Shown: piece by piece, positions 31,612 to 43,596 of the stretch
Numbering within the stretch: position 1 is the stretch's first letter
Layout of the letters: each line of letters begins with the position of its first letter
Source: Plantago ovata
Lineage: Eukaryota; Streptophyta; Magnoliopsida; Lamiales; Plantaginaceae
Direction of reading: 5' to 3'
NCBI GenBank assembly: GCA_028274465.1
Contig: CM051455.1
Location: 98,092,365 to 98,156,364, forward strand
Length of the DNA: 64,000 nt
Position numbers and translations under genes: made by a program
The notes under the pieces: model-generated
The model's database searches: none
Told to the model about the DNA's origin: nothing
What the model saw: only the letters and a program-made list of their open reading frames with translations

Positions 31612-33277
31612 GTCTATTCAACTGTGTGTAAAACTATGTCAAAAGCTCTCTAATAGTCTACTATATATAGTAGTCAATAGAAGCCTAAAGCATAAGCAAT
31701 TAGACTTCGTAAAGCAATAAGAATCTAATTCTTATCGCACTAGGAAACCATTTTCAAGTCTAGATTCATTCCCAATCAAATTAAAACTCAATCAGGAAAA
31801 TCTAACTTATCCCTTGGACTCTAATAGAGGAAGGAGTCGAACTCCTTCCCCTACACCATCTCTCGCGCGCGCGCGTGTCCCAAGGGAGATAGGTGGGTCC
31901 CGATTTTGGGACCCACTTATAGTTCTAAGGCAATTCAAACTCCAAGTAGATTTTTCCCATGTGCATATGTTAATTCTAAATTAACATATCCTTTCAAATC
32001 AAACCTCTATTATATTTCTAAAATATAATCTTTTAATTGTATTTACATAAAATACAATTAATTAGCCAATTCAATTAATAATTCCAAATCATTAATTGAG
32101 CCACTAAATATTATAATTAATTCCAAATCAATTATAATCCATCAATCACATTTAATTCCAAATGAATTGCGATTCCATCTTCAAGGATATTCGGATAAGC
32201 TGAATCACCACATAGTGTGACCCTTAGGGCCTCATTGTATTAAGCAAGTCCTAGACTAGGCAAAATGGAATTCCTAGACGGTTCCATTTGCAATATTAAT
32301 ACATGAGGACATTTGAGAGGTTTCTCAAAGCAAACCCTTTCGTTGCGAAGTCTGTTGCGCTCAACGCGGCGATGGTAACGTCCCTTCATCTGACTGACTC
32401 GAATGCATCTAGGATCGATGATGTGTCTATCCCAATAATACATCCACGGACGTCTCAGGGAGTTCCTTGGTTACGAAGATATACTTATGACTATCATAAT
32501 ATATCGATGCACTGGCCAGTGACTTTACCAACACAACTATGACGACTATGAGCCGTACTCTCCTGTGCTACACATGAGAGATGAATCCTTCACAGAAACA
32601 CTTATCATCCACATTTGTATGTAGCCATAATCCTGGATCGTGTCTTAGGTCAACTGCTTATTCAGAGCTGATATCGACGGGTCCACCAAGGATATGGGGC
32701 AACAAATGTGATGATAAAGCCCTGTAAGTCCAAAGGACGACTGGCATCACTTCGACAACTTACCGGTTCCCATAGACACTTCGGTGTAGAGTATACATCG
32801 ATGGGAGTGTCCGGTGGGTACTTCCATTGTTCGGTAATCATCCTTCGAACAACTATGCGCAGTTATGGGAACGTTTCTTGATTGTCCAACAATCCGTTCC
32901 GTGGTCGTGGGATCGGCTCACACTTGCTCCAACAAGTATAACCTCCACGCATACTAGTCTCAGCTGGTTCATTCAGACCCCTACATCCGAGATGAACCTT
33001 GACTAGGGAGAGTTTGGAAATAGATGATAACTCACATAGCTCCCACTATCTGTGTCATCGGTCATCTATCCGAGGGGACATGTTTAATATCAATACAGAC
33101 AGAAATAGAGATATGACATGTTGCATGCCTGGTGTAATATAAATATGAAAGCGATACTCAATAGTCAAACAACAAACATATATTATATTACGTTAACCTT
33201 TGTAATAGTACATATATGCTCTCTATAAGGGCCGCATGCCCTTAATAAGGACTGTCTCTAGGACATATACACTATCA
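31612..33277 (-). repeat. Copia copy B 5' LTR, truncated
   Basis: 1666 bp, collinear with 16925-18595. Keeps the palindromic TATA (31658-31673), CG run and 9-bp hairpin (31893-31916), and the terminal ...CACTATCA next to duplicated AACAC. Confidence 0.9.
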
Positions 33278-33937
33278 AACACTTCTAGTGCTCAACAACC
33301 AATTCTTTTGGAAGCTGAAAATGTTGCTTCTGCTCCAGAAAGTGAACAAACTGAGTCAGGAAATACTCAGGAAAGAAATGTTCCAGATCTGTACGAAGTC
33401 ACTTTGGCTCCACAAAGTGATATTGGTGCTAATCTAAGAAATGTTGCTGCAGAAGAAAATGTTGCTGAAAAAGCAACAATTGAAGAAGAGATAGTTACTG
33501 AACAAGCAAATAGTCTAGAAAAAGTTGTTGTTGAGACAACAACAACTAATGCTGAAAAAGAGGTTGTTGAACCTCGGAAAGAAGTTAACTCCGACGACGC
33601 ACAAAGAACTGTTAAGGAGAGATCACATGGCTCACCTACTCACTTCATCCATCCAGATGATCAAGTCATGGATGTAATTTCAAAAATCCGAACTGATATG
33701 GAAATAGACGTTGCTAATAAATCAGATCAATCAGTAAGTCTAATCATGACTTCAAGTGAGTTGATAGGCCGTAAAACTTCTTCTCAACTTGTTCACTCAG
33801 AAACAAGGGAGATTGCTGATATTCAACAGCCTTCTCAAGAAGAGCACAACAAGAAGTCTACTGAAGATACAGTCCCAGATACTGAAGAAGTCAATGATGC
33901 TGAACGGACTGAGTCACCACCTGTTGTTCTTCAGCAG

Positions 33938-34012
33938 GTAGTTAACTCAAAATATGGCCTAACTTCTTTATTTGATACTCTGTCATTAGCTAATATAATT
34001 GTTACTTTACAG
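33938..34012 (+). other. Intron-like segment 1 in env-like ORF
   Basis: CAG|GTAGTT ... gctaat ... TTACTTTACAG|A, 75 nt, phase 0, T-rich with a branch-like CTAAT. Translated, it is hydrophobic (GLTSLFDTLSLANIIV), unlike the Gln/Glu-rich flanks. Confidence 0.5.
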
Positions 34013-34078
34013 ACTTCTCAAGATGCAAGTCAGAAGCAAGCTGAGGCTTCTACACCAGATATCACAACTCCTGCTCAG

Positions 34079-34153
34079 CAACTAGATGTTAATCTTGGTG
34101 AAAATGCTAAGTTTAATCACTTAGTACTTGTATCTAACAATTTGTTATTTCAG
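34079..34153 (+). other. Intron-like segment 2 in env-like ORF
   Basis: Acceptor ATTTGTTATTTCAG|G with branch-like CTAAC. The start is uncertain: 75 nt gives a non-GT start after CAG, while GTTAAT at 34088 gives 66 nt. Both keep phase 0. Confidence 0.4.
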
Positions 34154-34249
34154 GATGATCAAACCAAGGAAGCTACCACAGTTCCTGAGTATATGAATGT
34201 AGATACTGCACAACCTCAAGTGCAACATGAGCTTGCTGAGAATCAACAG

Positions 34250-34324
34250 GTAAATCATGTGACAACATTAAACTCTAAATCTACATCATATAGACATCAT
34301 GATATTAACAGTGTCTTTCTCCAG
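34250..34324 (+). other. Intron-like segment 3 in env-like ORF
   Basis: CAG|GTAAAT ... TTAAC ... GTCTTTCTCCAG|G, 75 nt, phase 0. Strong consensus donor and acceptor. Confidence 0.5.
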
Positions 34325-36756
34325 GCTCATTTGGAGATTGATGAATCAGCTCTCATCCTTGAAGTCCATCAGATTAGCTCCGAAGAGCTTTATTCACACT
34401 TCAAGAAGAATACCTTGTCAAGAGTTGCTAAGTTTGTTAGCAACTGGCAAAGGTACAAAAGAATGGACTTCACAGATCTTTTTATCCATCTCTCAAACGA
34501 AAAGAAAAGAGCTTCATTGTTCAAACTAGAGACCTTCGTCCACTCAATCCTGCCTCAAGAGCTTTTGTCCTTCTCTCAGCAAATGGGACATGAGCTAGTC
34601 ACCAAAATCAGAGACAATCTGAAAGACAAGTTCAAGATGGGTCCTCCCACTGAACAAGCTGAGATGATTAAGGGGCTTTTTGGGCATGTGGTTGCTGACC
34701 CACACACTTTCAATGAGGATGAAGAGGTCACTAGTCAAGTCATATACAAGCATCTTCCATTAGTTATTGTAACTGATGATGAACAAGAAGAGGATGAAAA
34801 TGATGTCGATGAATCAAGTGATGAGCATGATCCTTCAGATTCTAAGGACAAAAAGGATGAATATGATGACAATCATGGTCCTAGTCCTGGTGCTGGTGGA
34901 GTTCAAAAACCAGTTGCTGATCAACTTGATGAAGCAAATGTTGAAGAGCATGTTGCTGAGCAACCACCTCCCAGCAACCAACAAGAATCCACTTCTGCTC
35001 CTACTGCTGAAAATCCAACAACTGAACAAGTTGTTGAGATAAGTGAAGAACAAGCCAGAAATTTTGCTGAAATACTAAAAGGGAAGACAAAACTTTCTGA
35101 TGCCGAGATAGCTGAAAAAGTCTTACTCGATACCAAGGTCACTGATCCAAACCTTGATGAAGAAGAACAAGATAAAGACTTTCAGACAGCTGTGGCAAAT
35201 AGCATGGTAATACATGTACCTGGAACACAACATTTGTCCATAGCTCAGTCTTCTCGAGTAAAAAGTCCGGAAGAATCCTCCCTTCCACCCCCTACTACTG
35301 GTGAAACTCTAGTTGTTGAGTCTCAAGAGCTGCCTTCAGCAACCACTCAACCAGAAACTAATGTGGTAGAACCAGAAAACCTTCGCAAGAAGATTGTTGG
35401 CTTGATTAAGAAGAAGACTCTGAAACTTCTTTTGGTTTCTCCAATACTGAAGAAGAAACAACTCATGTTGAGAAACCACAAGAAAACTCTGACTCCTTTG
35501 AAGGAGATTATGAAAAGAGTAGACTTGGAAGTCTTGAAGACCAATTTGCCATAGAGTTAAATCTCACACAGTAACTACCTCACTTGTGGCCTTCCCAAAT
35601 GTCGAAGAATTTACCCCAAGAATCAGGGTACTCATGCAAGTGCATGCTAAATGCAAAGCTGAGGATGAGGAGTTACTTGCTGACAAACCCATGAACCTAG
35701 AAAAGGTCCTGACTGTCTTGCTGAGACGCACAACAAGTCTCACTCTAGCTCAAGCTGATGTAAGTCTGCATCACCAAAGCTATGAAAAAGAAGCAAGTTC
35801 AGCACTGAAAATCGCTAAGAATGCTCTGAAAAAAGGCTCAATCTATCATGGAACAAAAAGAAATTGATGCCAAAAGAGCTGAGGACAACCTAAGGTCGAT
35901 AAAGGAAGAATTTTCCAAGAACAATCAAGTTCATCATGACATGGTTTTACACTACAACAGTATGCACAAACTTGCTGAAAAGTGCAATGAGTTCTTCTCA
36001 ACTCATATTTTTGATGCAATGCAATCCATGTCTAAGGGGGGAGATAGACCACAGACAAAGTTAAGCAAAAAAGACTTGCCTCCTCCTGCTCCCTCCTCCT
36101 CCTTGCTGAAGAAGTGCAAGGTTCATGGTCCAGAAAAAGATCAGAAACTAAATCTGAGAGAAGTTCGACAACTGCAGAAAAGAAGTGAAAAACTAATGCT
36201 GACACTTCTACTGCTTGTAAGGAAGATGTAATTAATCAAACAAATCATGATAATGATGATGACAATACTCCTATTCCAAAAAGTTCTGAACAACAAGCCA
36301 CTCTCTGCCAAGACTCAATTTGGCAATACTATGTTACTTTCCTCTGGATCCTCAGCAAAGGACCAAGGAGGTAACTCAAGGCAAAGAAGAAGAGAGAAAA
36401 TAGCTCAAAACAAGAAAAAATCTTACAATGATGTTGGCTTAGGTGTTCAGTATATAAAAACAAGCAACCAAGACACCACTCAGAATGTGGTGAGACAGAA
36501 GAAAGGATTTTGGATCCTGAAACTTGAAGATCTTATTGCTAATAGCTACTTTCCAAAAGTTGTATTACAGCAGATGGACAAATGAAATGTGATAAAAGTG
36601 GCTAGCAACGAAAGAGAAGCATCACCACTCTCCAGCTATGATGAAAGAAAGTTGTGGTTGAATGCTGAAGTGAAAGTAAGAGGAACTGCTCTCAAAAAGA
36701 AGTTGAATGAAATTCCTCCTTACTTCAAACCTATGGATGTTGTTATGTTTTATGTT

Positions 36757-37756
36757 GTGAAAAATTGCGACCCATGTCAACGAGGTGGTAATATTGGCAA
36801 GAAAGACGAAATGCCCCTTCAAGGGAATCTAGTGGTCGAACCTTTCGACGTATGGGGCATTGATTTCATTGGACCATTTCCATAAAGTGGAGGTTATGGA
36901 TACATCCTTGTTGCGGTGGATTATGTGACTAAGTGGGTGGAGGCAATCCCCACAAAAACGAATGACGCTGCGGTTGTTATGAAGTTTTTGAAGGATGTGA
37001 TATTCTCTCGATTTGGGTGTCCTAGGACAATCATCAGTGATGGAGGTTCGCACTTCATCAATAGAACATTTGCCTCTCTTCTTAAGAAATACGGGGTCCA
37101 CCATAGTGTTACTACGCCATATCATCCATAGAATTCGGGCCAAGTTGAAGTTAGCAACTGTCAAATTAAGAAGATTCTCGAGCGAGTAGTGAAGCCTAGC
37201 AAGAAGATTGGGCAGGAAAATTGAAGATGCGCTTTGCGCATACAAGACTAGCTACAAGACGGTAATTGGAACCACTCCGTACAGACTTGTGTATGGGAAA
37301 GCATGCCATCTTCCCGTAGAATTGGAACGCAAGGCGTATTGGGCTATCAAGGCACTCAATCTTGATATGGGAAAAGCTGGCGAAGAACGGTTGTTGCAAC
37401 TCGATGAGCTTGATGAATTACGCCTAGGTGCTTATGAAAATGCCAAGATCTACAAAGAACGTACCAAGAAGTATCATGATCGTGGTATAGTACGTAAGGA
37501 ACTGATTCCTGGGCAAAAAGGTTTGGTATTTAATTCTCGCCTTCGACTATTTCCTGGAAAGCTCCGTACTCGTTGGGATGGACCATACGAAATTATCAAA
37601 GTTGTTCCCATGGAGCTGTAGCACTCTTTGATCCGAAGACGGACAATACTTTCAAGGTGAATGGTCAACGGGTGAAGCCATACTTCGAGATTTCTAGTGA
37701 TCAAAGGGAGGTTGATCATCTTGAGCTTACAATTTCCGCCTCTACTGAAGGTTAGT
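36757..37756 (+). pseudogene. Athila integrase, C-terminal two thirds (element H)
   Basis: Integrase joins retrotransposon DNA to the chromosome. Visible: zinc-binding '[10 protein letters not shown]', '[15 protein letters not shown]' with the first catalytic Asp, 'VDYVTKWVEAIPTKTND', 'FSRFGCPRTIISDGGSHFIN' with the second Asp, 'HHSVTTPYHP', then '[20 protein letters not shown]' and a C-terminal part with '[10 protein letters not shown]'. The segment carrying the catalytic Glu is damaged, with stops near 36883 and 37129 and a frameshift near 37140-37210. A second frame change near 37615 precedes 'FDPKTDNTFKVNGQRVKPYF'. Confidence 0.9.
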
Positions 37757-39508
37757 GTGTTTTGTCATTTTAAGCATATCATTGTATTTTATTTTATGTT
37801 TACGTTTATTTTTGGTGATAAAAAAGGTTTTAAGATGATAATTTGACATTTTGGGGGAAAAATAGACGTCTCTAGGGGACTGGAGGCGCCAGGCGAACCG
37901 CCCCCCATGTGGGGCGATTCCCCTGGCGTTGCCAAGCCGCCTGGGGCTTTCTGGACGCCCCTATTATGTTAAATTATCGATCTTTTCACCTCTTTTGTCA
38001 CCTGTTTTGGTTTCTCACGAGTTTGATTGAGTAATATAGGTTACATATACAAGATAGCTTTCACCTTATAATCCACTTTCGACGTTCGGGACGAGCGACG
38101 ACGTTCAGGTTTGGGGGGGGTTATCGCTGGTTATTTCTATACTTGTTTTGCTTATGATTACTCGTGAAACTTTTTGTTTGCATTTGCATTTGCACGTTTA
38201 CCGCTTTCTTAGTATTTAGTCGCATACACTACATTCATCCTAGTATAGTCTTGCATGTTTTATATGGAGTTTATTGCCGAATTTTGTTGAACTTTTTTAT
38301 TGGGTAGATTAATTAACTATGCCATTAATCGTATGCTTCATCTCTATGAATTTGTTTGAGGTTTTTCTCGCTTGGCTTGTCACATTTATGTATTGCACTT
38401 AGTTTAGCTTGGTAGTCTCGACATCACTTAGTGGTGTTTTCTCTACTGCGGTTCACGAAGGCCTTTATAATAGGATGATGCATGTTAGGATCTTATGTTA
38501 ACAGGAAACAAGTCTTCACCTTGCTTTGAGATTTCTAAATGCCTAGGAAGGAGGTAGTGTGAGAATTGTGTGATCCTTTGTTGGAAACCTATTCTAACGA
38601 ATAGGTTTGGGGAGGGGGTTATACGCTTATGATGGCTTGTTTTTCGATTTTGAGTGTTGTGAGTTTGTTTTCCTTTTTCGTAAAGTTTGTGCTCCAACCT
38701 ATTCTTTCAACTAGGTTTGGGGAGGTCGTTTGTGAGTCATTGTAATTTCTTTTTCGTTGTGCTACTTCTCGCTATAAAAAAAAAAAAGGAAAAAAAAATC
38801 GAAAAAAAAAGAGAGAAAAAATTCCAAGAAAAAGAAAAAAATCTGGAAAAGAAAAAAAAAAAGAAAAAAGAGGCCCCAAAAAAGCAAAGAAGGGTCCAAA
38901 GAAAGCCAAAAAGCAGTTTAGCAAAGTGTTTGTCTCATTTTTTAATTCTTGTAATGTTCGTAATCGAGTTGTAATTTTTTGTCTTTTATTTGTTTGAGTG
39001 TCATCTGTTCTAGACCGCCCCCGTCCTGCCATTCAGGAAGTGGTGATTAATTTATGACTTTGCTTGAGAGATGGGTAGAATAGGGGAGTGTGAACTTTTA
39101 GAAAACCCTCCTTCGTTTGATGAGAGCCAGTATTGGTTCGACCTCTTTGAGGAAAAGTCTGAACTTGGTGAACAGCAGTAAGTCCTCAGTTTCATAGGCA
39201 CGGGACAACCATTCGTATTTTAACATGTTTCATTACGTCGTCACTGACTAAGTCCAGGTAGAGAATGTTACGAGAGACTATCTTGTTTAACATAGTGCAT
39301 ATGTGAATGTGTATGAGTCAATCGAGGCATTCTTCAACCAATATCCATGTTATGATTTGTATGGTATTTGTTCATAAGTTTTTGATGGATTCAATAGATT
39401 AGTTCATTTCATTTGGCATGAGACTCCATTTTGTGTGTTGCATTGGTTTTTTGCATTAGAGTCTAGCTTAGTTGCTTGAGGACAAGCAAAGGTTCGGTTT
39501 GGGGAGTT
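37757..39508 (+). other. Element H 3' non-coding region
   Basis: No env-like gene. Contains an internal palindrome cluster (about 37880-37945, GGCGAACCGCC/GGGGCGATTCCCC type) soon after the integrase stop, two hairpins followed by TTTGGGGAG (38585-38618 and 38695-38727), an A/G-rich run (38775-38915), and the polypurine tract GGTTTGGGGAGT before the LTR. The order is the same as in C and F. Confidence 0.75.
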
Positions 39509-40683
39509 TGATGAACGTGTATTTTACACCTTCATTCGAGTCTTTTTTCACCTATTTAGCTATCCTCTATGATAATTTAGCTATATTTTAGTGCATTTTA
39601 TTAGAATAGTGTCACGTTTCCCTTTTCTTTGCATTTTTCAGATTTTAGGTAAAAACCGTGATTTTCCGGGCAATTATATTAAAGAGGTGGAAGATTTGAT
39701 GTGTCGTAGCCATCCGTGGTGTATCTAGAAGGTTCCGGACGATATTTGAGGTCTAGGGGTCGAGTTTCAAGGCTAAAAGGTCACTAGAAGGCAAAATTCG
39801 AGTCCAAAAAGGAAATCAAGTCAAGAAAACGCATCCACCGCCAGTGGAGCTCCCGTGCGGTTCGCCCGGCGTCTGGGGCGGTTTGCCCCACGACTTCCGC
39901 ACTACTATATATAGTTTCGCCTGTTTCTACGTTTTTCATACCTTTTCACATTATTTTGAGAGACAAATTCTCCAGAGCCTGTTCTGGGAATTCTTAGCAT
40001 AGGAGACTCTTTTTCTTATCAATTTGGAGGATTAAGCATAGCAATTGGACCTCGTTGTTTCTCAATTCTTGCTTGTGAGTTAGCAATTCTTCGGAGATTG
40101 ACAACCTTCGTCGGTAACATTGTATCTCACGATTTTTCTACTTTTATTTATTTCTTTCAACATGTTTTCATTCAATCTTGCTTTGATTCTTGTTGATTGC
40201 AATTTTATCTATGAGTAGCTAAATCTATCGTTGGTGATAGTATGTGATTTCTTAGTTAGGGTTCTTAATTATGCATGATTGGCTGTAACGCGATTCAGAC
40301 TTGACTTATTGCTTGATTTCTTTGATCTATCTAAGCCCTCTATCTTCGTAGTGTTGAATTGAACGGAACACATAGGACAATTCATGATCTTAGATTTTTA
40401 TGCAAACGTTCAAGTACTTCATGCATGATTATTAAGCTGATGCTTTGAATAATCTTACTATCACTAACTTCCATTATTATTTATAAGAAAATCTGTACTA
40501 AGTCGTTTGTTGAGTTTATAATTTAAGTTAAATTAGATAAAGCTAGTTATAGTCCTTAGAGATCGACACTCGAGGTTATTTTACTTCTACACTACGTACC
40601 TTGGTTTTCGTTGTAGTTGTGAATTGTCTTTGGCTAAAAACAAATTTATTTGATTAATTGAGTCTGAAAATATCGGTTCATCA
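39509..40683 (+). repeat. Element H 3' LTR
   Basis: TGATGAACG...GGTTCATCA, 1175 bp. Palindrome cluster at 39853-39892 upstream of TATATATAG (39905-39913). Confidence 0.9.
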
Positions 40684-42205
40684 CCTTATTTATGGTGATC
40701 TCCACAGGAAGGTCTTGTACCAAGGTTATCGACATCGACTTCTCCGTTTTACTGGGCAACTTCCCTTGCTCCCTACTTGCTCCATGGTCGATCAGCTCTT
40801 GCATCTTTTGGTGAGCAAGCCTAGTACTTGCCTCCAATTGATCTAGCCTACCCCTTGTCTTCTCTGAGTCTTCCTCATACCTCTTCATAAACCCTTGGGT
40901 ATTATCAACCATCTTCTACAAAGTTTCCAAGAGAGCAGCTGACTTGGACTTAGGTGCTTCTGTTCTAGGAGTAGGGTTTTCACAATGATCATTACCGTAG
41001 TTGAGATTACTACGGTCTTGGTTAGGTCCATAGGTTTGGTTAGGAGGTGCATAACCTTGGTTGCTTCGGAACCCCTTCTTCCAATATCCACCACGCGGAT
41101 TCCTACCATCTTGCCCATAGCTAGCCTCCCCAAATTCTGCAGCAAACACCTCTTCTTCTCCTGCTTCTACCCAATAAACACCATCGTTTGCTAGTTCAGA
41201 TATACACATATGAGCCCCATGCCCATAGTTCTTGCATACCCTGCAAACCTCATTGAAAAGATCCTGTCCCATCGAACTTTTAAGAGCCTGCCTCATCTCA
41301 TGGGCGAAGCCATCAAACCTATCCCCACTCACACCACTGAACTGAATCTCGGGTTTTGCTGGAACTTCAGTTCCACGCCTCGTGTTCATGGCCCTTGGAT
41401 CCTTGAACAGAGATCCCTTCTCGAGCCTTTCAAAACATGCCCACACATCTTCGGCGGTCTCCTCCCAAATATTTCCATGGAACTGGAAATCCACCACCTG
41501 TTGGCTCTCATATGTGAGCCCATTGTAGACGTGCTGGAAAAGATCAGAAAGTTCCATCCCATGGTGTGGGCACTTGTTCATGAGGTCTTTGAACCTCTCG
41601 AGAGCAGTGTAGATGGTTTCATCGTAGTCTTGCTTGAAACCACTGATTTGCGCCTTCGGCACGGTAGTCAGAGTATGGAGAAAATATTTCTCCATAAAAG
41701 CAGAAAACACCTTAGCTCAGGTGTCGAGTGAACCAGCCTCCAGAGAGCCTAACCATGCTTTTGCTTTATCACCAAGCTACATAGAAAAAACCTTCATCCT
41801 CAGCTCATCATCTCTAATCCCTGCTCCAGGCCTTGGGAGATTGTTAATGAAATTCTCAATGTCATTCAAGAATCCCATAACATCCTCCCTAGCCAACCCG
41901 TAGAACTTCGGAAGCTGCTGGAACATGTGATTCTTAATCTCCAAATCACGAGTTGCAGCAGAAAGAACAATAGCCGGACCTCTCATCCGTTCCTGGTTGG
42001 GTTGAACCCATGATTTCAGAAATGGGCGAGCCATCACAAAACCTTCCCAAGAATCAGATTGCTTAAAAATCTCCTGCAGAAAATCAGAAAAATCTTCCTC
42101 CACTACTTCAGCTCTAGCACTATCTCGCTTCCTTTGATGATATACCCTATCAATCTCCGCAATAGGTTCAACAAGAGGAATTCCACTAGATCTCGTGCTC
42201 CGCAT
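40684..42205 (-). pseudogene. Athila gag (element G)
   Basis: One frame starting MRSTRSSGIPLVEPIAEIDR, with stops near 41775, 41713 and 40915. Contains 'SWVQPNQERMRGPAIVLSAA', 'QQLPKFYGLAREDVMGFLND', 'FMEKYFLHTLTTVPKAQISG', 'YDETIYTALERFKDLMNKCP', zinc knuckle CRVCKNYGHGAHMC, a Gly/Asn-rich tail and the start of the linker to protease (STRLAHQKMQELIDHGASRE, then DLPVEITINKV), where the element is cut by the H LTR. Confidence 0.87.
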
Positions 42206-42339
42206 AAACTACCTGAAACGAATCAAGTGAGTATCAAGGGGAAACAAACTAAACTACTAACTTCTGGAAATTGAATGCTGAAAATATAAATAAGCTAAAG
42301 AGTAAAAAGGAGTTAACATCCCCGACAACGGCGCCAATT

Positions 42340-43546
42340 TGATGAACGAGATTGTCAGACTCGAACAATCAAATAAATTTGTTTGAAAGCCAAAGGGCAA
42401 CTCACAACTACACAAAACACGAAGTGCAGAGGTAAGATGACCTCGAGTTTCGATCTTTAGCGACTTAACTAGCTTTAACTACAATAACTATTATAAATTC
42501 AGAAAACAAATTAAACTTAGCTTAACTTAACAATATATGATGAGAGCTGGTGATAGTATGCTCATTCTAAGCATTGGGTTCTAATTATGCATGAAAGTGC
42601 AACTCGTATTGCTTTAAAAGTAATTCGAATTAACAAACACCAAAAGACAGATTTGTAGACGTGTATTTTGAAAGCTTCCTATCTATACAAATACTTGGCT
42701 AAGGTTGTCAGGCTTAGTTAAAGCAGTACTTGATAATTATAATTATTGAATCGATGATCTTGAATTGTCCTAGTGTTTCTAACACTTTTATACGAATATA
42801 TTTGGCTTAGTCGGATCAAAGAATCGAATAAATCAATTATACAAGTAAAAGACTCAGAAACTCAATCATGCACAATATGAACCCTACCTATGAATTTACA
42901 TACTATCACCAACTAGAAACTTAGCTACTCATATCAAAATCGAAATCAACACAAGCAATCATAGATGAAAACATAATTGAACTGAAAGATAGAGTATGAA
43001 AAAGGTGAGATACAAAGTTACCACCGAGGGTTGTCAATCTCCGGTGAATTGCTAAACTCACAAGTTTCTAGCAAGGTGAGATCAAAAGATGTCCAAATCT
43101 CTACCTTGGTGCTCCAAATTGCTAAGATAAAATAGTTCTAAGAGAAAAAATACCCAGAACAAGCTCTAGGGTTTATGTCTGCAAAATTATGATCCAAGAT
43201 ATGAAAATTCGCAACTTTACAAAATATATATAGTAGCTGTCGGAACCTCCCAGGCGGTGCGCCTCGATTTTGGCCTTGGGCACGGTTTTGAGCTCCGAAA
43301 CTTGGTCTTTTGGCCTGGAAACTCGTCCCGGTACTCCTTGACACACCACCGGTGATCTCGTTGAACCAAAACTTTAATGTTTCGCCATGATTCATATCCA
43401 AAAGTGTGATTTTCACCTAAATCCTGAAAATAACAAAGAAAATGGAAACGTGACACTATTCTAACAAAATGCACTAAAATGCATGCAAGAGGATAGCTAT
43501 ATTGGTGAAAAAGACCAGAATGAGAGTGTAAAAAACATTGTCATCA
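42340..43546 (-). repeat. Element G 5' LTR
   Basis: 1207 bp. Its left end adjoins the primer site; its right end TCATCA abuts 50 bp of SIRE 3' sequence. The TATA-like 'atatatatag' lies at about 43225-43235, with only weak GC palindromes upstream (43240-43290), unlike the strong clusters in C to F. Confidence 0.85.
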
Positions 43547-43596
43547 ATAAACACCCTTTTCAGGCGTGAAATTCAGGGGGAATTAATGAAGCATTG
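43547..43596 (+). promoter_or_regulatory. SIRE 3' end with polypurine tract
   Basis: A 50-bp strip left between Athila G and the SIRE LTR. 'attcaggggga' (43571-43581) looks like the SIRE polypurine tract just before an LTR, which suggests the LTR that follows terminates the upstream env-like element. Confidence 0.5.

Larger units (their letters stand above)
16487..33277 (-). mobile_element. Ty1/copia element, copy B, best preserved of its family, 5' part damaged
   Basis: 3' LTR 16487-18595, coding region 18610-22831, leader from 22832, and a truncated 5' LTR 31612-33277. Flanked by AACAC on both sides (16482-16486, 33278-33282). An Athila derivative (F, 23759-31611) sits in the leader. A later deletion with GAAA microhomology (31608-31611) fused F's LTR to an internal point of the copia 5' LTR, removing part of F's LTR, the leader end with the primer site, and about 430 bp of the copia LTR. 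Same family as copy A. Confidence 0.92.
33278..36756 (+). pseudogene. SIRE env-like ORF, fragment 3 of 3, with intron-like segments
   Basis: The longest open stretch runs to 35554 (most of a 772-aa frame; its first 14 codons belong to the copia LTR). The product is hydrophilic: Glu/Gln/Ala/Val-rich repeats (AEENVAEKATIEEE, NVEEHVAEQPPP), a central structured part (LEIDESALILEVHQISSEEL... FVSNWQRYKRMDFTDLF, ~34320-34690), and an acidic run (DEQEEDENDVDESSDEHD). Frameshifted continuations at 35586-36585 include a Lys/Glu-rich probable coiled coil (MEQKEIDAKRAEDNLRSIKEE). Env-position ORFs of SIRE elements have this general look; function is unknown. Three segments (33938-34012, 34079-34153, 34250-34324) look like spliceosomal introns. 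The gene is cut at about 36756 by Athila fragment H. Confidence 0.65.
36757..40683 (+). mobile_element. Athila element H, 5'-truncated (integrase to 3' LTR)
   Basis: Starts abruptly in integrase, fused to the SIRE env-like ORF, and runs through integrase, a 3' non-coding region and a full 3' LTR (39509-40683). It ends TTCATCA inside the minus-strand gag-protease of element G. No 5' LTR, gag or RT remains. Only copy in the window with Athila integrase. Confidence 0.85.
40684..43546 (-). mobile_element. Athila element G, 3'-truncated (5' LTR, PBS, gag, start of protease region)
   Basis: Minus strand. 5' LTR 42340-43546 (TGATGAAC...TCATCA), tRNA-Asp-type primer site 42319-42336 with one mismatch, then gag from 42205. 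It breaks off at 40684, where element H's 3' LTR sits. Its sequence is clearly more different from C, E and F than these are from each other. The 3' half and 3' LTR are missing. Confidence 0.85.
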
